From NCBI GenBank assembly GCA_022695795.1, contig MU404067.1:434001-498000 (forward strand): a DNA stretch of 64,000 nt, given 5' to 3'. This document shows positions 46,901-59,630 of this stretch, in pieces. The stretch is from Biscogniauxia marginata (taxonomy: Eukaryota; Ascomycota; Sordariomycetes; Xylariales; Xylariaceae). The position numbers were made by a program, and so were the translations under genes. Each line of letters opens with the position of its first letter. Positions within the stretch are counted from its first letter, which is position 1. The notes beneath the pieces were generated by a model, which saw only the letters and a program-made list of their open reading frames with translations, had not been told where the DNA came from and did not search any database.

Positions 46901-47761
46901 AGTTCCTACAACGCTCCGCGTGTAATTTGGAGTCGTGGGATACCAATACACCGCGCCTCGGGGGAGAGCTCCAGCAGGGGAGAGTGCTGACATACATACA
47001 TGCATAGCTGACGACAGCTGTCCTCGGACCAACAACAGAGGCTAGATTACGATGCATATAATTGCATAATGCGTTCTCTGTGGACCTTCTGGTCTGTTTT
47101 CGTAATAAGGAACTACGAAAGTGATGGTCCCCGTTCTATGCCGTGGCTATACTGGTTAGCAGTTTAAGGGATGCTGCGTCCCAGACTGTTACGTCGCTTT
47201 TGTTTGTTATGTATTATTGGCAAGTCGTAGTTGTCGGGGAAGAATATGGAGAGATGGCAAGAGGTATCCTATTAGGTGATATTAGCTCTTATTATTTCGT
47301 GGCCTCAGTTTGCCTATTGCGCCTCTGTTGCGTATTCCCATTGCGTTATATAGGCTACTAACACGTTTTATCTCCCACCCAGCCCCTTGCTTACATGGTA
47401 GTAGGAGCTGGGGTAGCGGAAGACTAAAATCGCACTATGCACTCGTGGATGCCAACCACGCCGTAGTCTATCCTCAAACATAGCCTTTCTCTCATATACA
47501 ATCGGTACATGGAGATGGTCAAGATCCCACTGGACATCTGTATACGCAGTTAAGCATCTAAGCCGCATCTAAGAAGTTCCCCTTCAAAAGAGCAGAGTTC
47601 CACGCATCCCTTTTTTGTTTTCCCCCATCAAGAACTCCGTCCAAATGCATGTAATATTGTACAGTTTTTAATACAGAACTTGGACCCCAATTCCTTTCTG
47701 TCGTTTCACATATACATTTATACTGTCGTACCATCTCATCGCACAGGACAAGACAGCAGAG

Positions 47762-48257
47762 TCACCTCCCCACAGCCCCGGGCGCGTCGCCGGGCCCCGG
47801 GACGGCCACCCTATTCGCGCCCTCCTTCTCTAGTCGCTCGAACGTCTTCTTCTTCTGGTACTCGGCGACGCGGTACTTCTTGAAGTACGTGACCTGCCAC
47901 GCGCACGAAAGGAGTTAGAGTACATTAGCTATTTCTTTTCTCTTTCTTCATGTCATATCTTTCAGTTCTCCCGGGTGAACCCCAACATAAGGTGAAGATG
48001 GCGCGGGTGCTTCTTACCCAAGCGGCGGCGCAGTCGTGCTCGAAGGCGTGGTTCTCCTGGGCGCAGTGCTTGTCGGCCTTCTTCTTGCCCTCGCCGTTCA
48101 GCGAGTCGATGACGTCGTGGCGGTCGAGGCAGCGGTAGAAGTTGTCGCGCGCGTCCCAGCACTGCTTGCGCTCGGTGCGGTCGGGCGCGCGGGCTCCCGT
48201 GCGCACCTCCTCCTTGCGCTTCTCGTCGGCGGAGGCGAAGAAGCCGAAGAAGCCCAT
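47762..48257 (-). CDS. COA6: COA6, cytochrome c oxidase assembly factor
   Basis: Exons 48257-48018 and 47893-47762 (124-nt GTAAGA...CAG intron) give 123 aa. The twin cysteine motif is C33-x9-C43 and C65-x10-C76, the CX9C/CX10C pattern specific to COA6 and its relatives, followed by AAAWVTYFKKYR. COA6 acts in the mitochondrial intermembrane space in delivery of copper to Cox2. The intron is needed: unspliced, the frame loses the conserved Trp-x-x-Tyr-Phe-Lys-Lys continuation. It is divergent from SYS1 with 683 bp between the ATGs. Confidence 0.9.
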
Positions 48258-48940
48258 GTCAAGTCGTCGGCGGAGGGGGGAGGGGGGAGGGGTCGTTCTG
48301 CGGTTTTAAGATGTGCGGAAGAAGAAGTCTCGCTCTTTTTCTTCCTCTTGTTCTGGTAGTAGTGGGGTTGTAAAATGTGTAGATGCATATCTTTAGCTCC
48401 ACTAGCGCCCCTCGAGCTCGACCCCTTGATTACATAATTCAATTAACTGCTTGATGCAGGCACGTGGGCGGGGGGTGCAAGGCACGCTTAGAGAAACCAA
48501 GCTAATCCTAATTGCCACTAGAGCGACCCAAGATTAGCCTCTGCCGGGGTCCACCTCCCTTTAAACGCCCGTCCCGCTGGTTCTGAAAGAAGGCCGCCAC
48601 GTCGCGACGACATCGCTTAATAAACCCAACTTCTTTTTGGCGAACCCTCGCACGCGACGACATAATCAATTTATATTCTCGAACAACCCGTTTTCTACTT
48701 CTTTAATGACGCTTCTTATGATCCTTGCCTTTACAACTGCTTCCTGCAACCAATAGCTGCTAGAAGCCTGTCCAGATGGTTTAGGTAGTCTCCATATCGA
48801 ACATATCTACCTACTTGTCTTAGGACATGGTCACATCATAGCGCCGCTCGAAAAGAGAACACCGAACTTGTTTACTTATTCTTCGATACGCTCCTTCATA
48901 CCCGTTCTACGATATCGAATTCTTTTAATCGTCATACCTA
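48258..48940. promoter_or_regulatory. Divergent COA6/SYS1 promoter region
   Basis: The 683 bp between the two divergent start codons must contain both promoters and leaders. No individual site can be named with confidence. Confidence 0.45.
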
Positions 48941-49702
48941 ATGGCCCGACGGAGGAGACCCCCACGGCCCGGCGCCATCGCCGAGCTCCCACCTCTCCGC
49001 ATACTCGGTCAGATCGCTGCCCTGCAGGGTATATACTATACCGTCGCGCTGGTCTTGATGGCGTTCACGTCGCTTGTCGCCGGTTTGCACTTCAAGTTGG
49101 ACCTCGTCTTTGGCTGGGCGAGTTTGCGCGGCGACACCACCCAGGGTTGGCTGATCGGCTTCGTCTGGCTGTGTTGCGCCGCAGCAGCGTTCGTCTCCCC
49201 TTTTATTCTCCTATCTTCGTTATGCGCTTCCGAATATCCCGACGAGCGCGAGCAAGTTTCGACGACGTGAGACTTGGATCTCTTTTGCTAACGGAAGAAT
49301 AGCGTTGTGGCCATAGTTGCTTTAATTTCCCGATCGAAACTAGTCCTCGACTTCGCGTTAACCCTGCACTTCATCCACCTCGTCGTCGTCTTCCTCTACA
49401 CAGGCTTCCTGCCACGGCACGTCGCCTGGTGGGCTACGATGATCGCTTCGAGCGCCATCACCATCATAGGTGGCACCTATGGTTGTCGGTGGAGAGAACT
49501 ACAGCCCATCAGTTTCGGGGGCAACGGGAGGAATACAGACAATGAAGAGGCTCACCCGGATGGCGCGACACAACACGGGGATGCCGGTGGAGACCAGGGC
49601 GACGAAGAGATGGGCTTTGGCCGGGGTCGCGGTAGAGGTAGAGGAAGAGATGGTGCCGGCGAGTACGAAATGGTAGGCATGAAAAGTGACGGAAACAGGT
49701 GA
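48941..49702 (+). CDS. SYS1: SYS1-family Golgi membrane protein
   Basis: Exons 48941-49188 and 49303-49702 give 215 aa with four hydrophobic segments: IYYTVALVLMAFTSLVAG, WLIGFVWLCCAAA-VVAIVALI (across the intron), LDFALTLHFIHLVVVFLYTG and WWATMIASSAITIIGGTYG. The RILGQIAALQGIYY start and KLVLDFALTLHFIHL are SYS1 signatures. SYS1 recruits the Arl3/ARFRP1 GTPase to the trans-Golgi. The cytosolic tail carries an Arg-Gly run (GRGRGRGRGRDG). The intron has a good CTAAC branch point and TAG acceptor, but the only in-phase donor is a weak GTTCGT, so the left boundary is slightly uncertain. Confidence 0.88.
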
Positions 49703-52488
49703 TTCCTACTCCTCTTTTTTGCGCTGTGTAAATCTTGTGGCATTAGAGATATGGGACAGCATCGCATGGCGTTTTGGGTTGTATGAATATTTTCAAGGCG
49801 ATGACCAAGGTATACTCCGTAATAGTGAGAGGCTATGCGCTCAACTCGTTGGAAGCTCTTATACTATGGGTTTCGCCGATGCCATAGGCATAGTGGGGGA
49901 TTTTAAGGTCGACGCATAATCCTGTGGTAGAGATATTACTGCCATATCTAGGTATTGAGAGGGTAAGTAGTGTAATCATAAGCGGTATGGTGGGCTCATC
50001 CCCATATGAAGTCTGAGCAGGTGTCCGGGGGTAACAACATTCGAGATATGTAGATATCATGTACATATATCCCAAAATTGCTAGAAACGAGATCTTCTAC
50101 AGCCAACTAGATAATTAGCGGACAAGGGTGTTCGTTAGGACAAAGATAGAAAATTACCGTATCTCCGTCCCAAAGAAGTACAACGTAACTAAAGGGTTGC
50201 CTCGCCTAAGCTCATATTACACTGAAACCGAACCCGTAGGGTACTGAAGAGCAATCATTTGACGCTTGGGCTATTCCCAGTCGCATGAGCCTATTTTTCA
50301 GCCTCCCATTCCGGCAAGTCCGAAAGAGGGGAGGGAAGGGATAAAAGGGGGAAAGTAAGAATTCGTGGATTCAACTTTACCTACATAATCACACGACATG
50401 CTTTACATTATGCTATAGAGTTATTTTTCAGTAGGTAACTTCAGATCGAATTTTCTTTTACGTCTATGTACCTCATATTAGTCATTTTATCGCATTTTTA
50501 TAAAATGGAAATTGATTTAAATATAGTTTGTCGGAATAGCTTGTTTACACCTATAATATATATATATATATTTATGTGACTATACTGTAGCTCCGTACGC
50601 TATGTGGAGTTTAAAATATTCGAATTCGACATGAAATGCTCTTATAAATCTATGCGTTGTCATATCGAGGTTATACATTGTTATGCTAGTTGGCTAAGTA
50701 GATATTAAGACGAGAAAGCATTGGTTGGCTCTCTAGGAACTTCTTTAAGGGAAGTTTCACTGTAATAAATGTATCGAACCCGTCAAGGCTTTTGTCGACA
50801 AAAACTCCCTCAATTATATTGAGGTTGAGAAGGAGGCTTTTGAAAAGACCGGTCCTCGGTCTACATGTAGCAACATAGTGAAAGTACGAGTCTTGCCCAA
50901 AAGAAAGGATTGAACTTGAAAATGTTCATTACATTCTCTTTAGTATAGGTAAATAATTACGTTAACTTAGATTTCTAGCTTGATAATAGCGTGGTGGTTT
51001 CGCATTACAACCCCTAGGCTGCGGGTGATTGACAAGGTAGATAGATGGTAGATAGATGATTCTATCCACCTACCAACGAGCTCGAGTTCGCCGCGTAAAA
51101 AAATCAGATGTATAAATGATTTACACTATGCATATAACACCAAATGATCTATATAGATCATTTCATAGAATGGGAGAAACTTTTACATACAGTGGCATGA
51201 AAAACGATAATGGTCTGCCTGGCTTTCACTCCCCTCTCAAAGAAACTGAACTGAAGGAAGACAGTGATGTTTATTCGCAAGTTGAATGAACTACGTCTAT
51301 TAGGTTGGGAGGCTTTCCTTGGGGTGACATTCGATAAGCTTGCAGATTTTGTAAGTCCATACGGGCAAGAGACTATAGTAGGGAAATACAGACGCACACA
51401 GGGAGACAAGGAGAATTTCCTTTTTCTTTAGTGCATCATGCTAATAAATGTAGTTGAAGTATATACATGTCAACCTAGGAAACCCGACAAATTTTGTTTC
51501 AATAAAGATAATGTAAAGAAAGGTCTTCGAGGACGAGAAAACTTAGTCAATACCTACAGAATATGAGGAGAGGATGGCTTAAGGAAGGGAGGGTAAGAGG
51601 GGGGGAGTATAGACCGACAAGAAAAAAGGGAGCAAAAATAGGGAGTTTATCAAAGAATTGTACCATCAGCCTCTGGGTTGTCGACGCCAACGTGCAAATT
51701 ATTATTGCAAGCTTCGCCGCTACACCATCCTGCTAGGGACCGCCAACCACCATCTCTATGTAACTCGACGGCAACGAAATCACGAAGGAATAAAAAAATT
51801 GACAAAAAAAGCTAGTAGAGGCGCCTTCTACTTGCGAAAAACCTCTTTGGGGTATCCTGACCTCAAGTCATGATTAAGTCAGTCGATCGTAAGATGGTCC
51901 CTCATTGTGTTTTCTCTGGCCACATGTCATCCTCAAGGGAGTAGGTTGGAAATTTTTGACTTAATTTAGATACTTAAGTGGCTCTACTCGGGGAATTGTG
52001 TCGGTTGTCGTCGTAGGCAACCGGAGGAAACTGAAGAATTAAGGGGGGAGAACAATTCTCCCGCAAGCGGGTCTAATATACCCCTTTTTACCATCGAGCT
52101 ATTGTCAACATACAATTAACGCGTATTATCTACCTGTTGCCTATCAGTCAGATAGAAACTTGTCGCGAAATATTCAGGTCAGTCAAGATGCCAGTGCATA
52201 CAAACGCGTGGACTGCAAGTTATACAAGAAACAATAACGAGACGCGCAGGTGAATAGCCTCAAAGTTACTATTGTTCATCACATGTATTGTTATTCGCAT
52301 AGTAAGTTTCATATATATATATATGTAAGAGGATAGTTCACTTCTTCTTCCACCCACATCCTACATCCTACCTACAGAAGAGTAGTCTCGCAGCATCTAG
52401 TGCTCCTATCATACTCACCTCCAACTTCTACCTCCCACATTTGGCCGAATAACTATCCAGGCCAACCAATACACGCGAAAACTCCGTT
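49703..52488. other. Long intergenic region
   Basis: About 2.8 kb, AT-leaning, with short unsupported frames only. A (TA)n stretch lies near 50556-50572 and another TATATATA near 52313. The last 150 bp are C/T-rich and probably the leader of the secreted-protein gene. Confidence 0.45.
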
Positions 52489-53936
52489 ATGGCGGCTCAT
52501 TTCTTCCTCTGGGCCTCTGTTGCCCTCATCACGGGCCTAGAGGCGACATATCTCCCCCAACTCCACGAGGACGGCATCCACTCTATCGCGAAGCGCGATC
52601 CTTGCAACGGCTTCGGCGCTTCCCCGGAGCTCGGCGTGACCTACAGACAAGCGGATTGCCCTGCGCTCCAGGAGTTTCTGCCCGACGGTGCCTGCGACTA
52701 CACCAAGCGTCAGGTACACGATACCCAGTGCGCTTTCTTCTGCCAAGTCGGTAAGTATAGAGAACCAATTACTACCTCCGTAGAACCCAATCAATACCTT
52801 CATATAGTATATACTCTGTCATTTTTCCTTTTTCTTCTTATCTCTCCTCTGTTTCTTTCCTTCCAGGTCCTCGCTTACACGTAAATGCCAGGAACTACAT
52901 TTGAGTACATGACCGAGAAGCCTCTCGAGAACACCTACTGCCGCGGGCCGCGTACATGCATGATCAACCAGGACAAGCTGGTATACACGGGTTACGAGTG
53001 GGGCGGGTCCGGCTCGTGGGCGTGGGCCTTTGACCACGGCATCTCGGGCGGGTTCAACGGGGCCGCCAATCCGATCATGGCGGGACCCGGAGAGATCCCC
53101 ATCGCCGATAACGAATGCGGCTACTTTACCTACGTCGGCATTCAGAAGACTGTGTGGTAAGTTGAAAAGATTAAGCCCTTCATAAAAGAAAAAGAAACCA
53201 GAGAGAAGACAGGGGGGGGGAGGAGAAAGGGGAAAAGAGTATCGTACTCTAACAAGAAGTCCCATCCCCTCCACCCCGGATTCCTCTTTTCCTCCTTCTC
53301 TCTCCTTTCTCTATTCTTTAGCTCCCTCCCAGTACTCCCTCCATAACCACCCCAGCTAACCAAACAAAACCCCAAAAACCCAGCGGCACCCTAACCGAAG
53401 CCCAAAAACACACCGACGAGAACGGGACCTACTGCGTCGACCCGCAGACGACCACGGGCAACGTCTGCGTCAGCGACATCGCCACGTCCTCGGGGAACCC
53501 GCACTCGCCGCCGCAGGGGCACACGGTCTTCGTGCGGACCGACTGCGCGACGCGGGAGCCCCTCGACGCCGCGCGGCAGGATCCCGTGTACCGGCGCGGG
53601 AGCGCGCGCATGGAGGCCGGGGCGCTCGACGCGGCGCTGCAGGCCTGGGTCCGGACGTCGTGCAACGTGTACTACAAGTTCCTCTTCAACGCGTTCGACG
53701 TGCGCGGGCGCGGGTTCAAGGACGCGCTCGTCGGCCCCGCGCTCGACGGCGGCGACCTCAAGCGCCACATCCAGCACTGCGGCGAGGTCACCAGCTGGGG
53801 CTTCGAGTACACGCCCAACGACCCCGACTACGACTGGCACGCCTGGGGCCGAACCCCCATCGGCACCAAGAGTTGTATCGGGAGCGCCGTCGAGGCCGTG
53901 GGAGGCACGGCTGATAATTGCGTCGGGTCTGGTTGA
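52489..53936 (+). CDS. Cys-rich secreted protein with pro-segment, 359 aa
   Basis: Exons are 52489-52750, 52892-53156 and 53384-53936; introns are 141 and 227 nt. Residues 1-19 are a signal peptide (FFLWASVALITGLEA). They are followed by a short pro-segment ending IAKR, a Kex2-type site, before DPCNGFG. About fourteen cysteines are spread over the mature part, suggesting disulfides. The upstream acceptor of intron 1 (TTCCAG) would cause an early stop; the next AG (GCCAG at 52891) keeps CQVGTTFEYM in frame and is chosen. Exon 3 is much GC-richer than the surroundings. I do not recognise the family and assign no activity; an extracellular or effector-like role would be inference only. Confidence 0.8.
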
Positions 53937-54404
53937 AGGGTACGATATAGTGGTATCCTACGTCGCCGGCTAAATCTCGCGAGTGCTTTATTCTCTTGTT
54001 TAGGTTTGGGTTAGTTAAGTAGTTGCCATCTTAGCTTCCACAAAACAGGGGGTTCTATAGCCAATAAATCTGGAGTTTTTTTGTTTGCGCCGAACTTAAG
54101 TCCAATAATGCTATAAATGATATCGTCAAGTGAGCATCGTCTATGCAGTTCCGTGGTAAAACGAGCACAGAGATTCCTGAGATCCGAGACATAGCAACTT
54201 ATTTTAGTTATAGGATTAAGTATATATAAGTTCTAGGGCTACATTTGTAGGTCTGCGTCTCGAAGTGTTATATCATTCTGCTCAAGCCTCCGCCATACCT
54301 CTTCCTCTCGCTCTTTCTACCTTACACAAATCTCACTTCTTTGAGCCTACCAGCACAGCACCACTAGTAGCTTAATTTATACCTCCTTTAGAGAAGACAG
54401 GGGA
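53937..54404. other. Intergenic between converging genes
   Basis: About 470 bp holding two 3' UTRs; nothing else is visible. Confidence 0.4.
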
Positions 54405-56639
54405 TCACGGGTGGCCCTCTTCGTTGCTGCGTCTCGTCTCTAGACAATCTGAAGGGCAGAAAGGCTCCGCGTCCCCGGGCTCGCCTTGCGATTCAGTCCA
54501 AGTATCTGGGTGACACGACCGAGATGGATTATCGCCTGATATTGTATCACCGGTCTTCTCGTCAACATGCTGGCCAATGATCCCCAAGGGAGAAGAGCGG
54601 GCGGAAGATCTAGAAATAGGCTTTAGACCAATGCTAGTAGTCGACTGTAATGACTTGTCAACATTTTCTAAACCATCTAGTCCGTCCCCACCATACATCG
54701 AATCGCCCGTCTTGCCTGTTGACGATGTCCGTGTAGGTGGAGAAATACGATCTGCGCCGAAAGTAGATCCTCTCAGAGTTGGCCTGCTATCCTCAATTGG
54801 TGATTGCACTCTCGCTGAACTCCCTCGACTGGTGGACAAAGGTTTTGGGTACAAACTCTCATGACTCCCACTACCAGAACTCGTTGAGTATTCTTGTAGG
54901 GTCTCAATGCTGAACGGCGAGAAAGTGGGCTGATAATACGGGTTATCATCGACAGGCTCCACCGGTAATGTAAGCTCTTCTGGCGTAGTAACCTCTGACA
55001 AATGGCTGCGTTGAGCTCTGCGCCTTTGTCCTGGCCTCTGTGGTGGTCTAGTAGCCGGACTAGCTACCCCAGACTGGGGCCCAGATGAGGATAATGTATT
55101 AAATGGGATCGTAGGAGGTACATTGGCAGGCGTGGATCTAGAAGTAGAAGTACTAGTTCTTGGGCTCGGGCTTGCGGCACTACTTGAAAGAGGTGTAGAT
55201 ACTCTTGATCTCTGGTCTTGACTTGCTGGGGTAGATAGCCGATCGAGCCCAGCCGTGGCTATCATCATTCCAGCCATGGCCAAAGGATCGATGTGACTCC
55301 CGCGGGTGTTGATAGGGGTATCGTCCGACTCAGGGGTATTGAAAACAGGAGATTCGTCACCAGATGATGGCCAGATATCCGTAGAGTTGCGGGCAAGAAA
55401 ACGGCGCTCTTTTCCGTCCGGTGGAGCTGGAAATTCGGAACGAACCGAGTATGAGGAAGAGCTCGAGCCCCGAAGTCGTCGGCCCAATCTCCTGAATCGC
55501 CGTGAAATGGTGTGCGGTAAGTGCAAATGATAGCGATGGCGATATTTGTCGAACTCTGAATAGCCAGATAGGGCCGCTGAGGGGTCGCCATCGATCTAAG
55601 CAAGTTGTGTCAGTACAAGAACAAAACATGTGACATTTCCCACACATACAGCTGTCCATGATGGGACAAATCCGTCTAGTTGAGTATGAAGGTTAGGACA
55701 TGACTTAAGGCCATACTGATGGATCGTATGAAATCGATAGTCATGTGCCGCGGCGTCAGGATAATTCGAGTCTTCAAGATCGCTGTCATCGCTGCCTTCT
55801 GATTGCGTGATCATTGAGAAAGGATCTACCGCATGAATATGATGAGCAGGGTCGGAATTTGAAGTTTCGGATACATGGTGGACTCGATGGGGTTTTCTTT
55901 TCGGCCAGCTCTTTTCCCAGTCGATAGACCCCGATACATCAGAATTGAATTTCCGGGAACTGCCTGGCAGACGGGAGACACGCATTGACGAACATTTTGG
56001 GCTGTCCAATGCATCCGATGGCGAAAGCGGCGGCATGTCGTCAACAGAGCTAAGAGGGCCATCGAACCCAGTCCCTGAGCGCGTTGATCTATGTCGCTTG
56101 ATGGTCGCTAGTCTATCTCGAGTATTTCTACAATCTAGTACATCTTGAGACCCACAAAGTGTTCCAAACATAGATCCTGAACAAGGGGGCTGTTTTGGTT
56201 GTGAGGCGGAAATTTTGTTGGATCCAGCATCTGCGTTAACCGCCACGCCGTATAGCCAAGTTGAGATCATGTCATGGTTGAATCCTTGTTTCTAACAGGT
56301 CTCAGAACTCTCGAAGTTGGATCGCGATGGACTACCGCTCGCCGCGATGGGCCTATCTGACGAAGCCTGGGAGGTCCTACGCGAGTTGCAATAGGTAGAC
56401 GTCCCATGGGTGTCTGAGCATAAGAAATCATCGGGTGGTCTGGCAAAGGAACTGTAGAGCTCGTCCTTGAATTCTCGACTGTTCTCTTCCCGCTGTGATC
56501 TCGGGCGGTTGGATCTGATCTCAAGAGGGTGCCATCTATGAGAATGAGTTTGGGCGGGCTTGCCATGTTCTTGGGGCTCGACGCATGGGTTGGAGTCCTC
56601 GAGGACGGCAGCTGGGCCTCCATGATATGAGAAAGGCAT
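54405..56639 (-). CDS. Ser-rich protein of unknown function, about 704 aa
   Basis: Exons 56639-56297, 56230-55650 and 55595-54405 are joined by introns of 66 nt (GTTAGA...GCAG, GTTAAC branch) and 54 nt (GTATGT...TTAG). The first intron removes a TAG that otherwise separates two frames in the same phase. The protein is mostly disordered and rich in Ser, Pro and Thr. More ordered segments are MPFSYHGGPAAVLED at the start, HDYRFHTIHQYGLKSCPNLH in the middle, and SGYSEFDKYRHRYHLHLPH followed by an Arg-rich stretch (SRRFRRLGRRLRG). No domain recognised. The frame stays open upstream of Met1 (ASGSLTNEPIL) without an ATG, so a further 5' exon is possible. Confidence 0.7.
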
Positions 56640-57587
56640 AAGGATGGGCTCATTAGTCAGACTTCCTGAGGCAGGAGGCGCAATACCCGAAGAAAGATAG
56701 GCGGGAATAGTGGAAACTGTAGTGAATGGCTTCGAAGATGAACTTCACCCTTGCCAATATGGAGGACATCTCTTGAGGCGGGCGGAGGAATGAGGAACAA
56801 ATACAAGGTAGGGAGAGGATGTCTACTTAGAAGATCGCGGAGTTGCAGTCTTGTGCTTAGAATTATATGAATAGGTTGAAATTAATCGAGGTTCTGGGCG
56901 CTTTCCGGGAGCGTGAGTTTCGGATGTAGTTGACACCACGTAATTCTCTTAGAAAAGAAGGGGCTACATACATAGCATCTAACCTTACCCGATCAAATGT
57001 AGAGATGAGGTAGAAGGTACAGTATGCGTGATGTACTATATAAATATTTATGCATAATAACAGCTCTGTACTTATTGTCGGCCAAGATACCAATGATTTT
57101 ATCGGAGTCTACCTATGTAGACATTAGGATTATAGGGGCTTTGAACCATCAGCATTAACATGTCCCAACGGTGTCAGACTTCCATCGACTTCAACGTCAA
57201 ATAGGGATAGCTGCTGAATACTCTTCATAATGTTGTGTGGCAGTTACAGTTACAGTCAAATATGGGACCCAACTTGAATCAATACGTACCTAGTTGACGA
57301 TTATGTATGTCCTTTGCGACGACAACTTTTATCCTTTGAGTAAAAATATGTAGAGCTCTCGTATAATAATATTCAATCCAGCATAATTATAAGAGCCCGT
57401 ATTTTATCAGTGCGAGGGTGTATGTTCAGAGTAGCCGGAGCGAACATAGTGAGTGTAGAGACGACGACTATAGTAAAAGACAGTTCAAATAGAGAGAGAA
57501 AATGAACAAATTTCTATAATTGTACCTAGCACGCTTTTCGTGATTCGCTATTCAAAATTACAAGGTTCCATTATTCGTATCTCGTTT
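56640..57587. other. Intergenic
   Basis: About 950 bp. The part next to 56640 may contain an unseen first exon of the Ser-rich gene; the rest shows nothing. Confidence 0.4.
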
Positions 57588-59630
57588 CTAGATAGTGTAC
57601 CGATACCTTGGACTCTCGTCACCAAGTTCGGCGAGCTGCTCCTCCGTCAGATGTTGATGCGCGGGGTTTATCAAACCCGCGTCGCGCCTCTTGTTCTCCC
57701 TATCGTACCAGTACCACAAGAAGCCGAATATGCAGGTTGCGGCTCCCACGACGGACAATGAGACCGCGTTGCCCTTGATGTATCGTGGGCCATCGGTATT
57801 TGCGCTAGTAGGATGTCAGATCTAGCTCGTGACCATGGATTCGTCCCAACGCGCTTGTCCACTTACTATATGAAGGGGGTCATAATGCCACTACAGTTGC
57901 CAAATGTGAGTTGCATGCCATTGGCTGTAGTGCGCTTGCCGTAGCGCGGACTGTTATTCGGGAGCTTCAACCGGATTAGCAATGATCGTTGCGGAGAATA
58001 AGACAAATCGTATACCCAGGCCAAAGGCAATCCGACCGTGACATAAAGCCCCATAGCTACGAAAAAGCACCTTGGAACAAGTGAGTTAGTTTAGGTTCTA
58101 GATGAGTTGAGCAGCCTGCCGTACCCTAGATAATGTACACCGGCGGAAGTATCGGAGACGAGTAAGCCGTATCCAACGACACTTATAGCACCAAAGATCA
58201 CAGTAAATATTCCGCGCATCTGCTTCTGATCAGATAGGAAAGCGATACCCATGTAGGTTACCGCTCCAAGGAAGTAACATGGGATCGTAAGGAGCTGAAT
58301 TTCTGCCGCGGACCACTGTCCCAAGCCCCTGATGATGGTCGGCAAAAACGTCGAGTAGCCTATACATATCGATTCCGGTCAGTAATTTGAGCATGATACT
58401 TTGATTCCAACAGGGCATTACCATAGAGCATCGTATCGACGCCGAACTGTGCGAGGCAGAACATCCAAATCTTCCAGTCCCTGAATGCAGCAAGCATGTC
58501 CTCCGTGCTAAATTTCTGAGCGCTCTCCGTGTCGCCATAATGCTGTCGGTGTCGCATGACCAGGACTTCCTTCTCCTTGGGTGACAGGAAGTAGGCATGT
58601 TCTATGTCGTTCGGTAGAAGGAAGAATGTGACTACCCCGAGCAAGATACTCGGAATGCCCTCAATAATCATTATCCATCTCCATCCGCTCATTCCCTGAA
58701 GCCCATCCATCTGGCCGATACCATACGCGAGGAGACCGCCTAGCGCGCCCGCAATAGCGGCGCTGACGAAAAGGTAACCGACGCGTAACGCGAGCTCACG
58801 TTTGGTATAAAAGAATGTTAAGTATACGTTAAGACCCGGGAACAATCCCGCCTCTACCACGCCGAGGATGAGACGGACAGCGATGAGCCCGCCATAATTC
58901 TGGACGAAACCGGTACAGAGAGCTACAATGCCCCATGAGAAACTGATAAACGCGATATAGCGCGATGGCGTCAAAGGCTTCAGTACCAGATTCGAAGGTA
59001 CTTCGAATAGGAGGTCTACGTAGTCTTAGTCAAAATGGCTCGCACGTTTAGGAGTATTTGACGGCAGGGGCCTCACAGAAAGAAAGAAGAAAAAGGGAAG
59101 AAAAAGGAAGGCAGTGAGCCAAGCTAAGGGGTGTTGACTAACATGTAACAAATAGGATGGAGACTGCGACTTGGAATTGGTTGCCAACCAACCCCAAGTC
59201 CTCTTCCAGACGATAGAGGCGTGCATTGCCGATATTCACTCTAAGAGATGATTAACAATTACAATCATCGGGGCGTAATGTATGTAGCAGTATTAATGCT
59301 TACCTATCCAAGAAACTAAACGTGTCTGTAGATACCTGAGGTAAGTAAATGAATGCAGGCGGATCTCAAGGGAGAATGACAGAAGTCAAACTATCCCTTG
59401 AGTAATAGCGTGTTACCAAGCTAACAGAGATGGAATAAGAAACATGGTGAAGGCTAAAGAAGAGCAGACTGACAAAGCAGCATAATCAATGGCACAAGGT
59501 GCCAGTCGAGCTTGCGCAGAAGCTTCTTTTCGTCTACTCCGAAATCCACACATGATTCGACGCCGCCAACGTTGTCATCGGGCTGTGCCACAAACTTCGA
59601 TTTCGAAATTTCCAGCGTGCCGGTCGCCAT
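57588..59630 (-). CDS. ACS-family MFS transporter (Dal5/Tna1-like), eight exons
   Basis: Exons are 59630-59474, 59325-59304, 59240-59143, 59015-58422, 58359-58125, 58070-58016, 57964-57867 and 57804-57588, giving 491 aa with about 12 membrane helices. Family signatures: LLRKLDWHLVPLIMLL, FLDRVNIGNARL, LLFEVPSNLVLKP, GVVEAGLFPGLNVYLTFFY, GWRWIMIIEGIPS, YGKRTTANGMQLTFGNCSGIM, DGPRYIKGNAV. The anion:cation symporter family imports organic anions such as allantoate, nicotinate or other vitamins; the substrate here is not readable. Exon 2 is only 22 nt and supplies TFSFLD. The intron at 58015-57965 is 51 nt without in-frame stop, so a retained form would add 17 residues inside the later transporter half. 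The intron before exon 4 has two candidate acceptors; the second gives TYLLFEVPSNL, the family consensus. Confidence 0.9.

Larger units (their letters stand above)
42928..47761. other. Long intergenic region
   Basis: About 4.8 kb. Apart from a tRNA-like fragment and its (CT)n neighbour (43867-43993) I see no gene. Frames such as 44273-44764 (163 codons) have no start context, splice support or protein motif. A G/A-rich tract lies near 43380-43420, and a two-unit telomere-like GGGTTAGGGTTT near 45733-45744. Confidence 0.5.
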
